Source of the DNA: Candidatus Argoarchaeum ethanivorans
GTDB lineage: Archaea; Halobacteriota; Methanosarcinia; Methanosarcinales; EX4572-44
DNA: 7,870 nt
Direction: 5' to 3'
Assembly: GCA_905067535.1 (NCBI GenBank)
Contig: CAJHIR010000048.1
Span: 1 to 7,870, forward strand
The position numbers were made by a program, and so were the translations under genes. Numbering within the stretch: position 1 is the first letter of the stretch; the number at the start of each line of letters is the position of its first letter. This document shows, one piece after another, positions 1-6,022 of the stretch. The notes under the pieces were generated by a model. It was not told where the DNA came from. It searched no databases and worked only from the letters and a program-made list of their open reading frames with translations.

Positions 1-473
1 CAACCTGGTTCCACCTTTCTAATCTTTATAAGCTGGCCATAGTCGATACAAGTCTTATCATCCGGAAAAGGAAGTTCTGTTCTTTCAAATAGCTTCTCTA
101 TCATTCTTCCACAGGTTTCTCGTGTCCATTTTCCAACCGGAAACGCCGCAAGGAAGTATGTATTCCGTTTTATGCACGTGTAGATCCATGCATCACCTTC
201 GCAAGGCCGGTTTGGGCTGCTGGATTCAACTTTCTTTTGTTTTTTTTACTATGCCCCACAACTTAATCACATTCAAATGGAGTCAGGTTCTGTATTTTTT
301 ATGAGATGGTCGTTCATCTGTTTTGCATGTTCTGCCATATCCTCTAACAATCTGCCAATAGTATCCCGGTGATGCCTTGTTAACCGTTCTATAGAACGTA
401 TCCCGTTTTTCTCTACCAGATGCTTGAATTTAAAATGAAAGCGGGACGCTTTAATATCCAGTTCACAACCTTT
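1..473 (-). pseudogene. Degenerate IS1-family (IS1-like) transposase, partial at left edge
   Basis: Read on the minus strand, one frame gives transposase-like protein on both sides of a short scrambled stretch. The upstream part (473 down to 276) reads HLVEKNGIRSIERLTRHHRD followed by TIGRLLEDMAEHA, the helix-turn-helix style segment of archaeal IS1-like transposases. The downstream part (245 down to 1) contains EGDAWIYTCIKRNTYFLAAF, GKWTRETCGRMIEKLFE and CIDYGQLIKIRK, which resemble the catalytic and C-terminal segments. Between them the frame carries stops at 273-275, 267-269, 249-251 and 246-248. Dropping one base from each of three runs (TTT at 275-277, TT at 265-266, A8 at 240-247, minus-strand bases) restores ECDKLWGIVKK, including the likely first catalytic Asp. 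PFPDD runs almost straight into CIDYGQL, where I expect an SDG-type segment, so an internal deletion is likely. No start codon follows the stop at 474-476. Family recalled from memory; inactivation seems clear. Confidence 0.72.
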
Positions 474-478
474 TTAAA
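471..478 (+). promoter_or_regulatory. Putative TATA box for the DUF5752-treT unit
   Basis: TTTTTAAA lies with its centre about 29 nt ahead of the ATG at 504. An archaeal TATA box sits about 25-27 nt before the transcription start, which would put that start at about 500-504, so the transcript would be leaderless or nearly so. No Shine-Dalgarno is seen before 504, which fits. A second TATA-like string at 489-496 is too close to the ATG to serve it. Confidence 0.4.
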
Positions 479-503
479 CAGATGCATCTATAAAAGAGCA
501 TGT

Positions 504-1172
504 ATGGGTAATGATGAATCTTCTCAGTTCATGTTCTGGGATTGTGTGCAGTTAATAGAGCTCACCAATCGAAAAGCAACAGACCTTCATGATCTGTTGG
601 AAGGTATAAAAGAGGTGCCCCCCAATTCCATATTCCTGCACATGCACCAGTCTTTTTTAAAATATCATTTTGTTCATCCGGAGTACAATAATGATTTCTC
701 AGAATGGTTATCACGTAAGCTTGGAGATGATATATTAGCTGAAAAACTCTCGGAACTCGATCCGTTCGAGTATACAAGCATTGAAGACCTTAGAAAGACG
801 ATGATACAAATCATGGAGGAGCACACCTGCAATGGATTAGCCTGTGGAAAGGTTGCCAAAGGCGATGAGTTCTATTTTGACCAGTCAATAACACTTGAGA
901 CACTTACTGACATTAAAGCAGGAAATCTTGTTGAATTCAAGGAGTGCCTGGAGAAAATCCCACTCAGTTCTATTTATTATCATATCTTTGAGGCACGACT
1001 TCGACTTGAGAAAAAAAGTGATGACTTCTCATACTGGATAGAAGACAGTCTTGGACTCCCAGAGCTTGCACAAAAGATACAACAGATGGATCCTTATGTG
1101 CTCAGTCTTGAAGATATTCGAAAAGAATTGATAAATATGGCCGACTCTTATGTATCACAACAATCACAATAA
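504..1172 (+). CDS. DUF5752 family protein with two tandem domains
   Basis: A 222-residue soluble protein of unknown biochemical function, made of two copies of one domain. Copy 1 (about residues 9-107) has FWDCVQLIELTNRKATDL, LLEGIKEVPPNSIFLHMHQS, NDFSEWLSRKLG and SIEDLRKTM. Copy 2 (about 123-217) repeats the pattern with FYFDQSITLETLTDIKAGNL, LEKIPLSSIYYHIFE, DDFSYWIEDSLGL and SLEDIRKEL. I see no signal peptide, membrane segment or classical catalytic motif. This matches the family I know as DUF5752, commonly found beside GT4 trehalose-synthase-like genes in archaea. The frame is open from an ATG at 420, but 504 is the better start: the 28 extra residues are antisense to transposase-derived sequence, the domain begins just after 504, and a TATA-like box sits at leaderless distance. 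Its end overlaps the next gene by 23 nt, implying coupled translation. A role in controlling or assisting the glycosyltransferase is inference. Confidence 0.85.
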   Translation: MGNDESSQFMFWDCVQLIELTNRKATDLHDLLEGIKEVPPNSIFLHMHQSFLKYHFVHPEYNNDFSEWLSRKLGDDILAEKLSELDPFEYTSIEDLRKTMIQIMEEHTCNGLACGKVAKGDEFYFDQSITLETLTDIKAGNLVEFKECLEKIPLSSIYYHIFEARLRLEKKSDDFSYWIEDSLGLPELAQKIQQMDPYVLSLEDIRKELINMADSYVSQQSQ

Positions 1173-2385
1173 AACAATAGATGACTACGAACCAATCGTC
1201 GGGGCAAACGTAATAGATCAGCTTCGAAGGCTTGCAGACAAGCTCAGTGGAGCAAGAGTACTGCACGTGAACTCCACATCAAAAGGTGGTGGTGTCGCTG
1301 AGATTCTTGGCTGGATGGTTCCGATACTCCAGAATCTCGGCATCGATTCGAGGTGGCAGGTGATAAAAGGTGATGAAAGTTTTTTCAATGTCACAAAGAA
1401 TTTTCATAATGCTTTGCAGGGCGTGCATTACGAGATTAGCCAGGAAGCAGAAAAAGTATACAAGAGGCACAATGAAGAAAACGCTTCTTCGATGAATCTT
1501 GACTCTGATTATGTATTTATCCATGACCCACAGCCAGCACCATTGATAGAGTACAAAACCGATGGGATATGGATATGGAGGTGCCACATAGATATCTCAA
1601 AGCCTTATCCGCCAGTGTGGAATTTCTTAAAAAGGTATGTCACCAGATATAATGCATCGATTTTCTCAATGCCACAGTTTGCCCAGAACCTGCCAATACC
1701 ACAGTACCTTGTACCACCTTCTATCGACCCTCTGAGTGAAAAAAACAAACAGCTTACAAAGGAAGAGATAGCAAGGGAAATTGACAGGCTGGGAATCATC
1801 CATGATAAACCAATACTTCTCCAGGTATCCCGCTTTGATCGTTTCAAAGATCCAATCGGTGTTATCAAAGCATATAAGCTGGTGAAAAAACACGAGGATT
1901 GCATACTGGTTCTTGCGGGAAGTGAAGCTACTGACGATCCTGAAGGTCCTGCTGTTTTGCAGGAAGTTGAAAAATATGCAGCAGAGGACACTGACATACA
2001 CATTCTACTGCTTCCACCATTTAGCGACCTTCAGATCAATGCGCTTCAAAGAGAAGCTGACATCGTCATCCAGAAATCATTGAAAGAAGGCTTTGGTCTT
2101 ACTGTGACCGAGGGGATGTGGAAGGGAAAGCCAGTGATAGGAGGTGCAGTTGGCGGCATATCCATGCAGATAAAAAACGGTGTGAATGGGTATCTTATAA
2201 ATTCCATTGAAGGCACTGCCTACCGGGCACGGCAGTTACTCCATCACCCAGACCTTGCAGCAAACATGGGATACTATGCCCAGGAGTATGTTCGACACAA
2301 CTTCCTGCTCACACGACACATAAGAGATTATCTCTCAATAATGATTGCAACACAGCACCCCAATGAAACATACATACAGGTGTGA
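1150..2385 (+). CDS. treT: Trehalose glycosyltransferring synthase (TreT-like, GT4 glycosyltransferase)
   Basis: Predicted retaining GT-B glycosyltransferase that joins glucose from a nucleotide sugar (ADP- or UDP-glucose) to free glucose to form trehalose, reversibly in some archaea. It is cytosolic; trehalose serves as compatible solute or carbon store. Evidence: 411 residues, about the length of Thermococcales TreT; N-terminal Rossmann domain with ARVLHVNSTSKGGGVAEIL (35-53), an acceptor-side region FIHDPQPAPLI (123-133) and WRCHID (143-148); linker SMPQFAQNLP (173-182); C-terminal domain with LLQVSRFDRFKDP (223-235), whose R228 and K233 should bind the donor phosphates, and the GT4 E-X7-E pair E313/E321 in KEGFGLTVTEGMWKGKPVIG. 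The start overlaps the end of the DUF5752 gene by 23 nt; no Shine-Dalgarno is seen, so coupling is likely. The donor sugar cannot be read from sequence; kojibiose- or other disaccharide-forming relatives remain possible. Confidence 0.82.
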   Translation: MYHNNHNKTIDDYEPIVGANVIDQLRRLADKLSGARVLHVNSTSKGGGVAEILGWMVPILQNLGIDSRWQVIKGDESFFNVTKNFHNALQGVHYEISQEAEKVYKRHNEENASSMNLDSDYVFIHDPQPAPLIEYKTDGIWIWRCHIDISKPYPPVWNFLKRYVTRYNASIFSMPQFAQNLPIPQYLVPPSIDPLSEKNKQLTKEEIAREIDRLGIIHDKPILLQVSRFDRFKDPIGVIKAYKLVKKHEDCILVLAGSEATDDPEGPAVLQEVEKYAAEDTDIHILLLPPFSDLQINALQREADIVIQKSLKEGFGLTVTEGMWKGKPVIGGAVGGISMQIKNGVNGYLINSIEGTAYRARQLLHHPDLAANMGYYAQEYVRHNFLLTRHIRDYLSIMIATQHPNETYIQV

Positions 2386-2455
2386 CGTGAAACAATTCAC
2401 TGGTAAAATCTGCATTTCAGGTATGCTTCGGCGTTGATGTAATCAAAAGGGTGGC

Positions 2456-2612
2456 ATGGCCAGCAGCAGGATGTTTACAATCGTGCTCATTGCCGCAGCG
2501 GTTGTGCATGGCAAGCACTGGAGTGAACGCTGCTGATGAGATAACTGCGACGTTTGAAGGAAATTACGACACAGCAGCAAACAACAACCATAAAATAACA
2601 AGAGGTATTTAG
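2456..2612 (+). pseudogene. Frameshifted, truncated remnant of a secreted protein (signal-peptide region)
   Basis: From ATG 2456 the frame reads MASSRMFTIVLIAAAVV, a hydrophobic signal-peptide core, then goes out of register. One base on, starting at the ATG of 2508, the sequence reads MASTGVNAADEITATFEGNY and continues DTAANNNHKITRGI to a TAG at 2610-2612. Omitting a single base near 2507 joins these into a 51-residue product with a clear Sec signal peptide and an Ala-x-Ala type cleavage site (VNA/ADE), as at the start of archaeal secreted or S-layer-type proteins. The mature part is only about 26 residues, so the original gene was probably also cut short at the 3' side. There is no good Shine-Dalgarno for 2456. 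The mature fragment is too short to name a family. It lies in the gap between treT and the AMMECR1 gene and carries that gene's likely TATA box. Confidence 0.5.
2591..2597 (+). promoter_or_regulatory. Putative TATA box for the AMMECR1 gene
   Basis: TAAAATA is centred about 27 nt before the ATG at 2621, the spacing of a leaderless archaeal transcript. It sits inside the decayed secreted-protein fragment, suggesting that promoter sequence arose in or was kept from that debris. An AGAGGT at 2601-2606 is 14 nt from the start, too far to be a convincing Shine-Dalgarno. Confidence 0.35.
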
Positions 2613-2620
2613 AGAGTACT

Positions 2621-3208
2621 ATGGATATGCTTACGAATGCAGAGGGCAAATCTGCAGTGCACCTTGCACGAGAATCTATCGAAGCGCATCTTGCTGGTAT
2701 GCCAGACCCAAGCATACCGGATGATGCCATATTTCAACAACAAAGGGGCGTGTTCGTTACTCTCAACACCATAAAACACGAACTGCGCGGTTGTATCGGG
2801 GTGCCCTATCCAGTTATGTCTCTTGCAGATGCCATACTAAACTCCTCGAAGGATGCAGCCACTAAAGACCCACGATTTCCACCAATTTCAACAAAAGAAT
2901 TGCAAAAGATAGTGATAGAGGTTACGATTCTCACAACCCCGGAAAAGCTTGAGGGAAAACCGACTGAACTTCCTGAGAAGATTAAGATTGGAAGAGACGG
3001 GTTGATCGTCAAGTATGGATATTACCAGGGGCTGCTCCTTCCACAGGTAGCAACAGAATACAATTTTACTACAGAAGAATTCCTATCCCAGACCTGCATG
3101 AAAGCTGGGCTGCCTTCCAACTGTTGGCTTACAGGTGCTGAAATATATGCTTTTAAAGGGCAAATATTTGGGGAGCTAACACCGGGAGGCAGCGTGCAGG
3201 AAAAATGA
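2621..3208 (+). CDS. AMMECR1-domain protein (AmmeMemoRadiSam system protein A type)
   Basis: A 195-residue single-domain protein of the AMMECR1 family, conserved in archaea, some bacteria and eukaryotes; biochemical function not established. The family hallmark LRGCIG is at residues 55-60, preceded by GVFVTL (43-48) and followed by AATKDPRFPPIS (79-90), VIEVTILTTPEKL (98-110), KIGRDGLIVKYG (122-133), GLLLPQVATEY (137-147) and FLSQTCMKAGLP (154-165). These blocks appear in family order and the length fits a complete archaeal member. In many genomes the gene sits with a Memo-family gene and a radical SAM gene; neither is present here. The start at 2621 is the first possible after an in-frame stop at 2591-2593; Met3 (2627) is an alternative. 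It converges on hef with only 49 nt between stop codons. Confidence 0.93.
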   Translation: MDMLTNAEGKSAVHLARESIEAHLAGMPDPSIPDDAIFQQQRGVFVTLNTIKHELRGCIGVPYPVMSLADAILNSSKDAATKDPRFPPISTKELQKIVIEVTILTTPEKLEGKPTELPEKIKIGRDGLIVKYGYYQGLLLPQVATEYNFTTEEFLSQTCMKAGLPSNCWLTGAEIYAFKGQIFGELTPGGSVQEK

Positions 3209-3223
3209 TTGGAAAGTGTAAGG

Positions 3224-3231
3224 TAAAATAA
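3224..3231 (-). terminator. Possible T-rich terminator after hef
   Basis: On the minus strand, about 27-34 nt beyond the hef stop, TTTATTTT lies in an AT-rich gap between the convergent hef and AMMECR1 genes. Archaeal transcription can end at T-rich tracts without a hairpin. No stem-loop is evident, so this is a weak call. Confidence 0.22.
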
Positions 3232-3257
3232 ATCAGGCAGTTATATTTAGACCTCTG

Positions 3258-5570
3258 TTATCCCTTATACTGGCTCTGGGTAGTTTCTATGATTCGCTTA
3301 GCGGTTTTTATGCCAATTCCTTCAACTCCAATAAGTTCTTCTTCACTGGCCGTTGTAATAGCTTTGATCTGTTTGAAGTGATTAAGAAGTTTCGCTGCTG
3401 CGACTGGTCCTATATTAGAAATAGCTGCTATCACGTATTCCTGCTGTTCTTTTAACGTCTGGCTTGTTTTTTTGCCGTGCAGCTTTGGGATTCGCTTCTT
3501 ATTTTCCTGTTCTCTTCTTGCCATCGTATAAATAATAGCTGCGGTTTCTTCTTCATTATCTGTTGGAATAATTGATATGTTAAAGTCCACGACAATGCTT
3601 GCAAGGATACCCCGAATAGCGTTTGGGTGAATGCGTCTTTGTGTGTAGAGGTCTCTTCCTTCAAGTATGATGATTGGACGCTCATAGTTTCTGGATAAAT
3701 CGCCAAGCTGTGCAAACAGGTCGCGCCCTTCTTCTATAAAAGTTGATAGAAGGTCTGCAGTGGTTTTTCTCTCGACACACACTCGATCGCTTAGAACATA
3801 GTCTCCAACTTCGAGTGTGTGCAGTATTATGCAAGCACCGAGTTTTTCAAGTTCTCTTGCGACAGTAGAACGTATTTCCCGCTGGTCAATGTATATCTGC
3901 GGTACTATCAGGTCTTTGGAGGCGGTAAAATCCAGAAGTTGTCTCTGTGGTGGGTTTTTCATATCTACCATGTTTATGACAGGTAAATTGTCCTGCTGAA
4001 GAACGATTGCTTCTGCATCCAGTGATTGTGGTTTGATACTGATATTTTTAAGATCACGTCTGAATTCTTCTATCATCTTCCGCATCTGTTTCTCTTTGTG
4101 AACGCTGCTCCAGTAGTAAGCCTCGTCCCGACTGCCACGTGCAGCAAGGACCGTGATGCGTCCCTCGTGTTTTCTGCCTGTGCGTCCCTTTCGCTGGATG
4201 CTTCGAATCTCTGATGGCACTGGCTCGTAGAATACTACAAGGTCTGTTGCAGGTATGTCAAGCCCCTCTTCTGCAACAGATGTTGCTACAAGCGTGTTAT
4301 ACTCTCCTTTTTTAAAGTCCTTGATGATTGCTACTTGCTGTTTCTGGGTTAGCCCGTTATCTTTGTATTTATTCGCTTGTCCAACAAATCTTACTGCTTT
4401 TATTCCTTCGATTTCATTTAATGCGTTTGTTACCAGTTCTGAAGTGTCTCGATAATTGGTAAACACAATGATACGTGAGCCAGGGTTGCGGGAGAGTTCT
4501 TCCTGTACGACTTCCTCTACCATTTCTATTTTTGGATACGATATATCTATATTTTTCAGTTCATGTATCGCCTTTAGCACACGAACATCCTCCATCAATC
4601 GCTTGGAGGCTTTGCTGCCGCCTCTCGAGTTTGCTTCGTGCTCCAGACGATTGAAGTATTTTAAGAGTGCATCCGGTCCCTGCGTCTCAGCGAGTTCGAT
4701 TGCATGGCTGATCTTGAAGACCTCTGCAACCAGGGATACTGATTGATAGATTTGCTGGTTTGGAAAGCTTCGAATTTGCCCCTGGAGTCGTTTTTGTAGT
4801 TCAAGCAGTTCGGTTTTAGTAAGTCTCTTTTGTCGTGGCATGATTGTTCCAAGCTCTGCAAGCTTTTTTACTTTTTCATCCATTACAGCAGTGAGCAGTT
4901 TATTTAACCCCTTTAGTTCCAATGGAATGTTCACGATTTTCCATTGTATTTCTCTCTCGAACACGTATGGTTGGATATCGGCATCATACTCATCACGCAG
5001 TTCAATATTAGTAAGATTGAGATTGCTGCACACATCAGTTATCTTTTCAACAGTACTCCCGGGACTTGCAGTAATACCAAGTACGAGTGGATCTGCTGCC
5101 TCTTTGAAATAACGCTCTGCAATATATACATAAGCGTAGTTGCCGACCGCCCTGTGCGATTCATCAAAAGTGATGTGAGCTACATTATCGATGTTTATGC
5201 GCCGCGATAGCAGGTCATTTTCAATCACCTGCGGGGTTGATACAATAATTTTTGCATCGTTCCACATCTCCATCCTCTTTGCTGGTGCGATACTCCCGGT
5301 AAAAGTAACGATCTGTTCTTCTGATAAATTCAGCACACTTTTAAAGAAAGCTACGTGCTGTTCTACCAGTGGCTTTGTTGGAGACAGCACCAGTATTTTA
5401 CCTTTTCTAAGACGCTGTACTATAACCAAGAGCGCTACGATGGTCTTACCGAGCCCTGTTGGAAGCACCACCAGACTGGACTCTTTTAAAGCTGCTGCTG
5501 CAAGATTGAGTTGATATACACGCTTTTCCACAGTACCTGGTTTTACTAATGGGTGTACAATGTATTCCAT
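3258..5570 (-). CDS. hef: Hef: fork-structure helicase/nuclease (FANCM-like SF2 helicase + XPF-type nuclease)
   Basis: Acts on stalled or branched replication forks: the N-terminal SF2 helicase unwinds or remodels forks and the C-terminal XPF/MUS81-type nuclease cuts them. 770 residues, full length for euryarchaeal Hef. Helicase motifs in order: Walker A PTGLGKT (37-43), Ia LSPTKPLVEQH (62-72), II DESH (136-139), III GITASPG (165-171), IV IIVFTNYRDT (367-376), V VATSVAEEGLDIP (428-440), VI QRKGRTGR (459-466). The charged, helical insert at about 220-350 between the two RecA folds matches the Hef/FANCM insert. Nuclease: DQRE (562-565), VGDYVLSD (588-595) and ERKTTAD (600-606), the ERKxxxD active site, all intact. 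Two helix-hairpin-helix motifs follow: ISNIGPVAAAKLL (717-729) and LIGVEGIGIKTAKRI (746-760), for DNA binding. It lies alone, with no Shine-Dalgarno before the ATG, suggesting a short or absent leader. It looks fully functional. Confidence 0.97.
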   Translation of the reverse strand: MEYIVHPLVKPGTVEKRVYQLNLAAAALKESSLVVLPTGLGKTIVALLVIVQRLRKGKILVLSPTKPLVEQHVAFFKSVLNLSEEQIVTFTGSIAPAKRMEMWNDAKIIVSTPQVIENDLLSRRINIDNVAHITFDESHRAVGNYAYVYIAERYFKEAADPLVLGITASPGSTVEKITDVCSNLNLTNIELRDEYDADIQPYVFEREIQWKIVNIPLELKGLNKLLTAVMDEKVKKLAELGTIMPRQKRLTKTELLELQKRLQGQIRSFPNQQIYQSVSLVAEVFKISHAIELAETQGPDALLKYFNRLEHEANSRGGSKASKRLMEDVRVLKAIHELKNIDISYPKIEMVEEVVQEELSRNPGSRIIVFTNYRDTSELVTNALNEIEGIKAVRFVGQANKYKDNGLTQKQQVAIIKDFKKGEYNTLVATSVAEEGLDIPATDLVVFYEPVPSEIRSIQRKGRTGRKHEGRITVLAARGSRDEAYYWSSVHKEKQMRKMIEEFRRDLKNISIKPQSLDAEAIVLQQDNLPVINMVDMKNPPQRQLLDFTASKDLIVPQIYIDQREIRSTVARELEKLGACIILHTLEVGDYVLSDRVCVERKTTADLLSTFIEEGRDLFAQLGDLSRNYERPIIILEGRDLYTQRRIHPNAIRGILASIVVDFNISIIPTDNEEETAAIIYTMARREQENKKRIPKLHGKKTSQTLKEQQEYVIAAISNIGPVAAAKLLNHFKQIKAITTASEEELIGVEGIGIKTAKRIIETTQSQYKG

Positions 5571-5600
5571 AGATATTGATAGCTACAACATGAATAACAC

Positions 5601-5608
5601 TATATGAA
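5601..5608 (-). promoter_or_regulatory. Putative hef TATA box within a palindrome
   Basis: On the minus strand TTCATATA is centred about 34 nt before the hef ATG, which would give a leader of roughly 7 nt. It overlaps the perfect 10-nt palindrome ATGAATTCAT (5604-5613), which could be an operator or a coincidence. A second AT-rich string at 5589-5598 is another possible box, so the exact element is uncertain. Confidence 0.3.
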
Positions 5609-5648
5609 TTCATCGAGACACTGGGCTGCCACATTAGGAAACTCACAA

Positions 5649-5660
5649 ATGATGATTTTC
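5649..5660 (+). repeat. 12-nt direct repeat, copy 1, bracketing the palindrome cluster
   Basis: ATGATGATTTTC is found here and again, exactly, at 5787-5798. The two copies enclose a 126-nt stretch that contains all four palindromes of the region. This could be a duplicated insertion target or simply part of the repeat family. Confidence 0.6.
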
Positions 5661-5666
5661 CTGAAC

Positions 5667-5692
5667 TGCACAACTTCGTTGTGCAGAAAATA
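5667..5692 (+). repeat. 26-nt palindromic repeat, copy 1
   Basis: The first 19 nt form a perfect hairpin, TGCACAAC-TTC-GTTGTGCA (8-bp stem, 3-nt loop), followed by GAAAATA. An identical 26-nt copy is at 5727-5752, exactly 60 nt on. The flanking bases differ, so the repeat unit is well delimited. No T-run follows on either strand, so it is not a classical intrinsic terminator. The function is unknown. Confidence 0.85.
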
Positions 5693-5706
5693 GCCGGTAG
5701 CTTTTA

Positions 5707-5724
5707 ACTCTCGACTACGCGAGT
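5707..5724 (+). repeat. Imperfect palindrome in the cluster
   Basis: ACTCTCG-ACTA-CGCGAGT folds as a seven-position stem with one mismatch (T5711 against C5720) and a 4-nt loop. It sits between the two copies of the 26-nt repeat, in a different sequence but with the same size and layout. Confidence 0.45.
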
Positions 5725-5726
5725 AT

Positions 5727-5752
5727 TGCACAACTTCGTTGTGCAGAAAATA
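5727..5752 (+). repeat. 26-nt palindromic repeat, copy 2
   Basis: This is an exact second copy of the 26-nt unit at 5667-5692, with the same 8-bp stem and TTC loop. On the minus strand both copies fall in the same reading frame because the 60-nt spacing is a multiple of three. Each would then encode YFLHNEVVQ inside a short open frame (5600-5800) that I do not believe is a gene. Confidence 0.85.
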
Positions 5753-5755
5753 ACT

Positions 5756-5776
5756 CTTGATTGCTGCGCAATCAAG
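5756..5776 (+). repeat. Perfect 9-bp palindrome in the cluster
   Basis: CTTGATTGC-TGC-GCAATCAAG is a perfect 9-bp stem with a 3-nt loop, only 3 nt after copy 2 of the 26-nt repeat. The stem sequence is unrelated to that of the repeat, but its size and triloop are alike. No U-tract follows, so it is not a standard terminator. Confidence 0.75.
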
Positions 5777-5786
5777 ATATGTATCT

Positions 5787-5798
5787 ATGATGATTTTC
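5787..5798 (+). repeat. 12-nt direct repeat, copy 2, bracketing the palindrome cluster
   Basis: Exact second copy of ATGATGATTTTC (first at 5649-5660). It overlaps the stop codon (5797-5799, minus) of the decayed small reading frame next door. Confidence 0.6.
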
Positions 5799-5986
5799 AA
5801 AAATTAGGTAAAGTATTTACTGGGAGTTCCCTTACATGGTGTTGCGGTTGAAACGTTGGGATCTCTCTTATATTCAAACCAGGAGCAGTGTCCGCAAGAC
5901 TCAAATCAACAATAGCTTCAAAACAGTGTCAACCAGATGACATGATAGTCTTCCCTATAGAGCCACTTTTTATTCGTATCTTTCAT
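5797..5986 (-). pseudogene. Possible frameshifted small protein gene, unrecognised
   Basis: On the minus strand an ATG at 5984-5986 follows a purine-rich GAGGGG about 5 nt upstream, a plausible ribosome binding site. It opens a frame reading MKDTNKKWLYREDYHVIWLT, ending after 22 codons in TGA (5918-5920). Ignoring one T of the TTTT run at 5920-5923 lets the frame continue as EAIVDLSLADTAPGLNIREI, then PTFQPQHHVRELPVNTLPNF, to TGA at 5797-5799: 62 residues in all. I recognise no family and see no signal peptide or membrane segment. It could be a decayed gene end (for example from a mobile element), a true 22-residue peptide gene, or chance. It begins after the likely glnK terminator and ends at the bracketed palindrome cluster. 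Confidence 0.3.
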
Positions 5987-6022
5987 TTTTCCCCTCTGTG
6001 TTAATCTTGTGAACTCTCGTGG

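Noticed and set aside
240..277. Programmed ribosomal frameshift in the transposase at the A8 run
   Set aside because: The change needed there is +1, not the usual -1 of insertion sequences, and two further shifts plus an apparent internal deletion are also required. Decay explains it better.
420..503. ATG at 420 as start of the DUF5752 gene, adding 28 residues
   Set aside because: The added stretch is antisense to transposase-like sequence, lies before the domain, and leaves the TATA-like box inside the gene.
1605..2003. 132-codon minus-strand open frame inside treT
   Set aside because: Antisense shadow of a well-supported gene; the sequence shows no recognisable domain.
2387..2400. GTGAA-ACAA-TTCAC hairpin after treT as terminator
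   Set aside because: The stem is only 5 bp and no T-run follows; chance is likely.
2443..2730. 95-codon minus-strand open frame across the 5' end of the AMMECR1 gene
   Set aside because: It overlaps conserved coding sequence on the other strand and shows no recognisable domain.
5649..5664. C/D box guide RNA (ATGATGA followed by CTGA)
   Set aside because: C and D boxes are only a few nt apart, leaving no guide region, and the second ATGATGA at 5787 has no CTGA at a suitable distance.
5667..5752. Mini CRISPR array (two identical 26-nt repeats with a 34-nt spacer)
   Set aside because: Only two copies, each mostly a perfect hairpin with a 3-nt loop, and no third degenerate repeat or cas genes in the window.
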